A stretch of 10,220 nucleotides of DNA from Peptococcaceae bacterium UBA6116 (lineage in GTDB: Bacteria; Bacillota; Desulfitobacteriia; Desulfitobacteriales; Syntrophobotulaceae): NCBI GenBank assembly GCA_002423425.1, contig DIWC01000045.1, forward strand, positions 783 to 11,002, written 5' to 3'. Below the pieces are notes generated by a model. The model was not told the origin of the DNA and did no database searches. It was given only the letters and a program-made list of their open reading frames with translations. Made by a program: the position numbers and the translations under genes. This document shows positions 6,934-10,220 of this stretch, in pieces. Position 1 is the first letter of the stretch. Every line of letters starts with the position of its first letter.

Positions 6934-8142
6934 CTATGTTTCATTGACTTCTTGAACACGACAATCAGCGTTACCGTCTTTAAATCTCAACACCAAGTCG
7001 TCTCCTTTGTCCAGTTGGCAGACTGAATTTATTACGTTCCCCTTTGGATCGCAGGCGAGCGTATATCCTCTGCCAAGAGTTGTTAACGGACTAAGTACGT
7101 CAAGTTTTGAACTAAGCAATTTAAGTATACCATCTCTCTTAGCAATAAATCCAGTCATCCCGTCATGCAGGCGAGCCGAAAGAATATCAACATCCTGCTT
7201 CGCTTGTTCCAATCTCCATGTTTGCCTGGCCAAAGTCCGGTGGGAACTAAGCTCCTGAATCTGATATCTTTTTCGTTCTATTACTCTCCTTATTTTTAGA
7301 TTAAGTTTATATTCATAAGAGGATAGACAGGCCTGTAAATCCGCCAGCATGGGAATGACAATTTCTGCTGCAGCCGAAGGTGTCGGTGCCCTGAGATCTG
7401 CTACAAGATCGGCAATTGTATAATCTATTTCATGCCCGACAGCCGAGACAACAGGAATTTTGGAACACGCTATTGCCCTTGCTACTTCTTCAGTGTTAAA
7501 AGCCCACAGTTCTTCAATTGAACCTCCACCCCTGCCAACGATCAATAAGTCAATGTTTTCACAGGTATTGGCTCTCGCAATGGCCTCGGCAATTTCACCC
7601 GGTGCTGCCTCTCCTTGAACAGCGGAAGGAATAACTATTAGAGTTACTAAAGGGTTGCGTCTTTGGGCGACGTTTAGAATATCCTTGAGAGCCGCACCGG
7701 TCGGACTGGTAATAACAGCTATTCTCTGAGGATACTTAGGAATAGGTTTTTTCTTCGCAGCAGAGAATAAGCCTTCATCAGCCAGCCTGTTTTTTAGCTG
7801 TTCGAATGCGGCATACAGTGCTCCTAGACCACTTGGAAAAATTTTTTCCGCATATAATTGAACATTGCCATCTTTTTCATAAAGCTTGATACTTCCGCGT
7901 ATTAGAACTTTCATCCCATTTTGTGGTTTGAAACCGGAAGAAACCGCCCTTGTTCTAAACATTACAGCCTTAATTCCGGCATTCTCGTCCTTAAGGGTAA
8001 AATACCAGTGGCCTGAGGGGATATGATCTTTAAAGTTGGATATCTCTCCGGTTACCCAACAATTCCGAAGACAAAAATGATTTTTCAAAGCTTCATTAAC
8101 TTCACAATTAATTTCCGTCACTGTAAACACCTTGTCCGGCAA
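6934..8142 (-). CDS. xseA: Exonuclease VII large subunit
   Basis: Catalytic subunit of exonuclease VII, used in mismatch repair, recombination and clearing of single-stranded DNA. Length is 402 aa. Residues 1-100 are an OB-fold nucleic-acid-binding domain (WVTGEISNFK…SGHWYFTLKD). Residues 120-370 are the large-subunit catalytic domain, with ITSPTGAALKDI (144-155), IVGRGGGSIEELWAFN (201-216) and SAVGHEIDYTIADLVADLRA (233-252), followed by APTPSAAAE. A long charged helical stretch (about 270-350) should form the coiled coil that carries XseB. The start is TTG, with AGAGGA 7 nt upstream and no in-frame ATG nearby. It is the first gene of the minus-strand run, so the operon promoter should lie in 8143-8245. 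I see only weak minus-strand candidates there (for example TATAGT preceded at 17 nt by TTTAAC). Confidence 0.96.
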   Translation of the reverse strand: MPDKVFTVTEINCEVNEALKNHFCLRNCWVTGEISNFKDHIPSGHWYFTLKDENAGIKAVMFRTRAVSSGFKPQNGMKVLIRGSIKLYEKDGNVQLYAEKIFPSGLGALYAAFEQLKNRLADEGLFSAAKKKPIPKYPQRIAVITSPTGAALKDILNVAQRRNPLVTLIVIPSAVQGEAAPGEIAEAIARANTCENIDLLIVGRGGGSIEELWAFNTEEVARAIACSKIPVVSAVGHEIDYTIADLVADLRAPTPSAAAEIVIPMLADLQACLSSYEYKLNLKIRRVIERKRYQIQELSSHRTLARQTWRLEQAKQDVDILSARLHDGMTGFIAKRDGILKLLSSKLDVLSPLTTLGRGYTLACDPKGNVINSVCQLDKGDDLVLRFKDGNADCRVQEVNET

Positions 8143-8181
8143 CTCAAGATCCTCTTTTCTGAAAGTTTTTCCAAATGATAC

Positions 8182-8210
8182 ATGACAAACAATAATTCAT
8201 TTTATATAAT
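8182..8210 (+). promoter_or_regulatory. Sigma-A-type promoter of the DUF2148 gene
   Basis: The -35 is ATGACA (8182-8187), the spacer is exactly 17 nt, and the -10 is a perfect TATAAT (8205-8210). The start of transcription is predicted near 8217. A second TATAAT lies at 8216-8221. The downstream site AAAGGAG (8231-8237) is 8 nt before the ATG, giving a short leader of about 30 nt. Confidence 0.7.
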
Positions 8211-8245
8211 TTTACTATAATAATTATACTAAAGGAGTTAAACCA

Positions 8246-8770
8246 ATGGAAATAATTAAAACAGTTGCCGAGTTAATGGCTTTATCGGCCCTTACAGCTC
8301 CTAAAGCCAAAGGCCAAGATTATGTCGGGATTGTAATTGTCTCCGAGCCCGAAACCATCGACCGCCTGGCCTTGGAAATGGCAAGTTTAAGTGAAGAAGT
8401 CGGCAAAAAATTCTTAATCCGGGATAGCGGCAATGTTAAGAATTCCCAAGCAGTAGTTCTGCTCTCTCTCAAATCTTCTCAACCTGCCAATCTAAATTGC
8501 GGGGCCTGTGGTCTTCCGAAGTGCTCCCTCCTTGAAAGAACCGAAGGACCGGAATTTGCAGGACCTTTATGTGCCTGGCGTCTTATAGACTTGGGAATAG
8601 CCTTGGGCTCGGCAGTTAAAACAGCAAGTATTCATAACGTTGACAACCGCATCATGTACTCCGTCGGTTCAGCTGCCAGAAAAATGGGATTAATTGAAGG
8701 TGAAATAGTTGTCGGAATCCCAATCAGTGCCGGCAGTAAAAGTATTTACTTTGATCGTTCCTCTATATGA
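8246..8770 (+). CDS. DUF2148 ferredoxin-domain protein with four conserved cysteines
   Basis: A 174-aa soluble protein of the DUF2148 family, found mainly in anaerobes. The cysteines sit at 85, 88, 93 and 109 (NCGACGLPKC, then GPLCAW), a spacing that suggests one [4Fe-4S] cluster. The conserved tail LIDLGIALGSAVKTA (113-127) and NRIMYSVGSAARKMGL (134-149) ends in GIPISAGSKSIYFDR. No signal peptide or membrane segment is seen. The biochemical role of the family is unknown to me; electron transfer or cluster-dependent sensing are possibilities only. The ATG has a strong AAAGGAG 8 nt upstream. It is monocistronic: its own promoter diverges from the xseA operon and a strong terminator follows its stop. 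It is the only plus-strand gene in the window. Confidence 0.92.
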   Translation: MEIIKTVAELMALSALTAPKAKGQDYVGIVIVSEPETIDRLALEMASLSEEVGKKFLIRDSGNVKNSQAVVLLSLKSSQPANLNCGACGLPKCSLLERTEGPEFAGPLCAWRLIDLGIALGSAVKTASIHNVDNRIMYSVGSAARKMGLIEGEIVVGIPISAGSKSIYFDRSSI

Positions 8771-8793
8771 TGTTGGTTTCAGCTTCCGGCGCT

Positions 8794-8834
8794 CAAGAAA
8801 CAACCCTGTACTTCGTGTACAGGGTTGTTTCTTG
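8794..8834. terminator. Bidirectional Rho-independent terminator between convergent genes
   Basis: Perfect 18-bp inverted repeat: arms 8794-8811 (CAAGAAACAACCCTGTAC) and 8817-8834, loop TTCGT. The A-rich left arm and T-rich right arm give a U-rich 3' side in both directions. It begins 23 nt after the DUF2148 stop and ends 5 nt before the corA stop, so it can serve both convergent genes. Confidence 0.9.
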
Positions 8835-8839
8835 ATAAG

Positions 8840-9790
8840 TCACAAAATATTCTTTCGTGAGAGTACATAAGTTGTAATCCCCGTCACCGCAATAATGATA
8901 CCGGTAACAACAAGAAAGCCATATCGATTGTCTCGGAAAGGGACAAAAACGTTCATTCCCCAAAAACTAGCTATCATAGTGGGAATTGCCAGAATAATGG
9001 TCATAGACGTTAAAAATTTCATAACCATGTTTAAGTTGTTGGAAATAATCGAAGCAAATGTTTCCGCCATACCTGACAATATCCTGCTGTACATTTCAAC
9101 CATTTGTACTGCTTGGTTATTTTCAATGATTACATCTTCCAGCAGGTCTTCGTCTTCTTCATAAATTTGGATAAGATGGTTAGATTGATGATTAGAGCGA
9201 ATCCGGAGCAATCTATCCATGACGATTCCATTGGCCCGTAAAGAGGAGGTAAAGTAAGTTAAACCCTGCTGAAGATCCATGAGTTCAAACAATTCTTTGT
9301 TTTTCATGGTCCGGCGCAGGTGGACTTCTATCTGTTCACTCAACCTGCTGATCTGGCGCAAATACCGAAGATAATAAGTAGCGGATTTATATAGAATTTG
9401 AAATAAAAGTCTCGTTCTTTTTGCCGTATTAAAAAATCTGCGGTTATACTCATTAAATTCGAGGATAACAGGGTTATTTTCTAAACACACAGAGATAATA
9501 TTTTGAGGAGTAATAATAATTCCTAACGGTAGTGTGTCATAACTTGTCTCACTGATCATAACCGGAATATTAATCAATATGAGGGCAAAATCGTCTTCAA
9601 TCTCAATTCGAGGGCGTTCTTCTTCATCCAGTGCAGCTTTAAGGAAATCTATCGGTGCTTTCGTCTTTTCAGCTACCAAAAGCAATTCATCCGCTGTGGG
9701 ACTAACTAGGTTAATCCAAGTATTTCTAACTAGGTTATCAATTTCTAATTCACAATAATTAAGACCATCATTTTTATAGATTCTGAGCAC
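8840..9790 (-). CDS. corA: CorA family magnesium/divalent cation transporter
   Basis: Pentameric inner-membrane channel for Mg2+ and possibly Co2+ or Ni2+. Length is 316 aa. Residues 1-245 are the cytoplasmic funnel domain, including the typical ALDEEERPRIEIEDD (53-67) and a long stalk helix (about 200-255) with an acidic patch EEDEDLLED (211-219). Two helices close the protein: TM1 about 256-277 ending in FWGMN (276-280), where GMN is the selectivity signature, and TM2 about 290-310. The usual basic C-terminus is short (SRKNIL). The acidic periplasmic loop seen in many CorAs is weak here (VFVPFRDNRY), so ion preference is uncertain. The start is GTG, with GGAGGGG 5 nt upstream. It has its own leader of about 200 nt and converges on the DUF2148 gene. 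There is no match to a magnesium (M-box) riboswitch in the leader. Confidence 0.94.
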   Translation of the reverse strand: MLRIYKNDGLNYCELEIDNLVRNTWINLVSPTADELLLVAEKTKAPIDFLKAALDEEERPRIEIEDDFALILINIPVMISETSYDTLPLGIIITPQNIISVCLENNPVILEFNEYNRRFFNTAKRTRLLFQILYKSATYYLRYLRQISRLSEQIEVHLRRTMKNKELFELMDLQQGLTYFTSSLRANGIVMDRLLRIRSNHQSNHLIQIYEEDEDLLEDVIIENNQAVQMVEMYSRILSGMAETFASIISNNLNMVMKFLTSMTIILAIPTMIASFWGMNVFVPFRDNRYGFLVVTGIIIAVTGITTYVLSRKNIL

Positions 9791-9795
9791 AGCTT

Positions 9796-9820
9796 CCCCT
9801 CCGTTTTTCCGCAGGAAAAA
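9796..9820 (-). promoter_or_regulatory. corA ribosome binding site with an adjoining small hairpin
   Basis: GGAGGGG (9796-9802 on the minus strand) lies 5 nt before the GTG start. Directly upstream is a 7-bp inverted repeat, TTTTTCC (9804-9810) and GGAAAAA (9814-9820), with a 3-nt loop. The stem has only two G-C pairs, so it is weak. Confidence 0.55.
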
Positions 9821-9957
9821 ATCTCAGAACCCAATACACCTTTATCCTCTGTCCAAAGAAAGAGAAAACAAGACTTTTCCCTGCTTAATATTGTTATTTA
9901 CACACTTTCCTCCATACGAACCGTCGCCGTCCAGTTTTCTCACCTTCTATATACTTG

Positions 9958-10008
9958 ATTTTTCATAGTAGAAGAAAGTAATTAATACTTTCTTCTACTA
10001 TGAAAAAT
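9958..10008. repeat. Perfect 23-bp inverted repeat with a 5-nt loop
   Basis: Arm 9958-9980 (begins ATTTTTCATAGTAGAAG) is exactly complementary to arm 9986-10008, separated by ATTAA. On either strand the RNA stem starts with U and ends with A, the reverse of an intrinsic terminator. The right arm overlaps the -10 box of a minus-strand promoter, and the predicted transcription start falls inside it. It may be an operator, a 5' RNA hairpin or a small mobile-element remnant. Confidence 0.9.
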
Positions 10009-10034
10009 ATACTATCTAACTCCTAAGAAGTCAA
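10006..10034 (-). promoter_or_regulatory. Probable corA promoter (sigma-A type)
   Basis: On the minus strand: -35 TTGACT (10034-10029), a 17-nt spacer, then -10 TATATT (10011-10006); five of six bases match consensus in each box. Transcription is predicted to start near 9999, giving corA a leader of about 210 nt that opens with the 23-bp inverted repeat. No other gene lies between it and corA. Confidence 0.6.
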
Positions 10035-10220
10035 CAAATTAAGCAGGCTTGCAGAGCTGAAGCATCAAAATTGTTTTTATGAAAGTGATGGTCAACTAAT
10101 TCCTTTTTTGCTTTTAAGATAGCATGTGAATTAGCTTTTTCTCTTCATATTTATCAAATGATCATTTTCCTCAATCAATATTGAAACCCTAATAATAATT
10201 CCGGGCATGCCAAATAAACA

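Larger units (their letters stand above)
9791..10220. other. Gene-poor region upstream of corA
   Basis: 430 nt with no convincing coding sequence on either strand. From the corA side it holds the ribosome binding site and small hairpin, about 100 nt of featureless A/T-rich leader, a stretch resembling group II intron RNA (about 9909-9946), a perfect 23-bp inverted repeat (9958-10008) and a minus-strand promoter (10006-10034). From 10035 to the right edge I see only AT-rich sequence, including a 37-codon open stretch without a start codon. Confidence 0.7.

Noticed and set aside
8143..8245. ARG box (ArgR operator) in the divergent intergenic region
   Set aside because: AT-rich pieces such as AATAATTCATT resemble half sites, but no paired 18-bp operator of the expected form is visible.
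9791..9999. M-box magnesium riboswitch in the corA leader
   Set aside because: The leader is long enough and contains AGGTGAG, but the other conserved M-box blocks are absent, so I do not call it.
9958..10008. Intrinsic terminator
   Set aside because: The stem is AT-rich, starts with U and ends with A on both strands, and is not followed by a U-tract.
10031..10147. 37-codon open stretch on the minus strand (AILKAKKELVD…NNFDASALQA) faintly like a Spo0E-type small protein, with a possible ATG 5' of an A-run frameshift
   Set aside because: It has no in-frame start codon, would need a frameshift, ends before the SQELD-type motif that defines Spo0E, and the resemblance is slight.

Overview
The window looks like a chromosomal housekeeping region of an endospore-forming, low-to-mid GC Firmicute. 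The gene order and protein sequences suggest the Peptococcaceae/Desulfitobacteriaceae (Desulfosporosinus or Desulfitobacterium type). This assignment is inferred from gene order and protein style; no rRNA or other marker gene is present.

Positions 8142 down to 79, minus strand: a tight ten-gene run, xseA - xseB - ispA - divergent PAP2-like gene - membrane protein - dxs - tlyA - nadK - mnmM-like methyltransferase - argR. Gaps are at most about 45 nt and several genes overlap, so it is probably one transcription unit. Bacillus subtilis has a similar order (yqiB-yqiC-yqiD-dxs-yqxC-ahrC-recN). Here two membrane-protein genes sit between ispA and dxs, and nadK plus a SAM methyltransferase sit between tlyA and argR. 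The run supplies DXP synthase and prenyl diphosphate synthase for isoprenoids, exonuclease VII, NADP supply, rRNA and tRNA modification, and the arginine repressor. The next gene in related genomes is recN, but it is not in the window. Just past argR, at the left edge, lie three short hairpin units at exact 25-nt spacing.

Positions 8143-8245: a divergent intergenic region with a good sigma-A-type promoter for a plus-strand gene (8246-8770) encoding a four-cysteine DUF2148 ferredoxin-domain protein. That gene converges on a minus-strand CorA-type magnesium/divalent cation channel gene (8840-9790). A strong 18-bp hairpin between them serves as a bidirectional terminator.

Positions 9791-10220: 430 nt with no convincing gene. 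This holds the corA ribosome binding site, a near-consensus minus-strand promoter (10006-10034), and a perfect 23-bp inverted repeat (9958-10008) over the predicted transcription start. It also holds a short stretch resembling group II intron RNA. The most unusual structures in the window are the 25-nt hairpin array and this promoter-overlapping palindrome. I see no new multi-gene defence or metabolic system.
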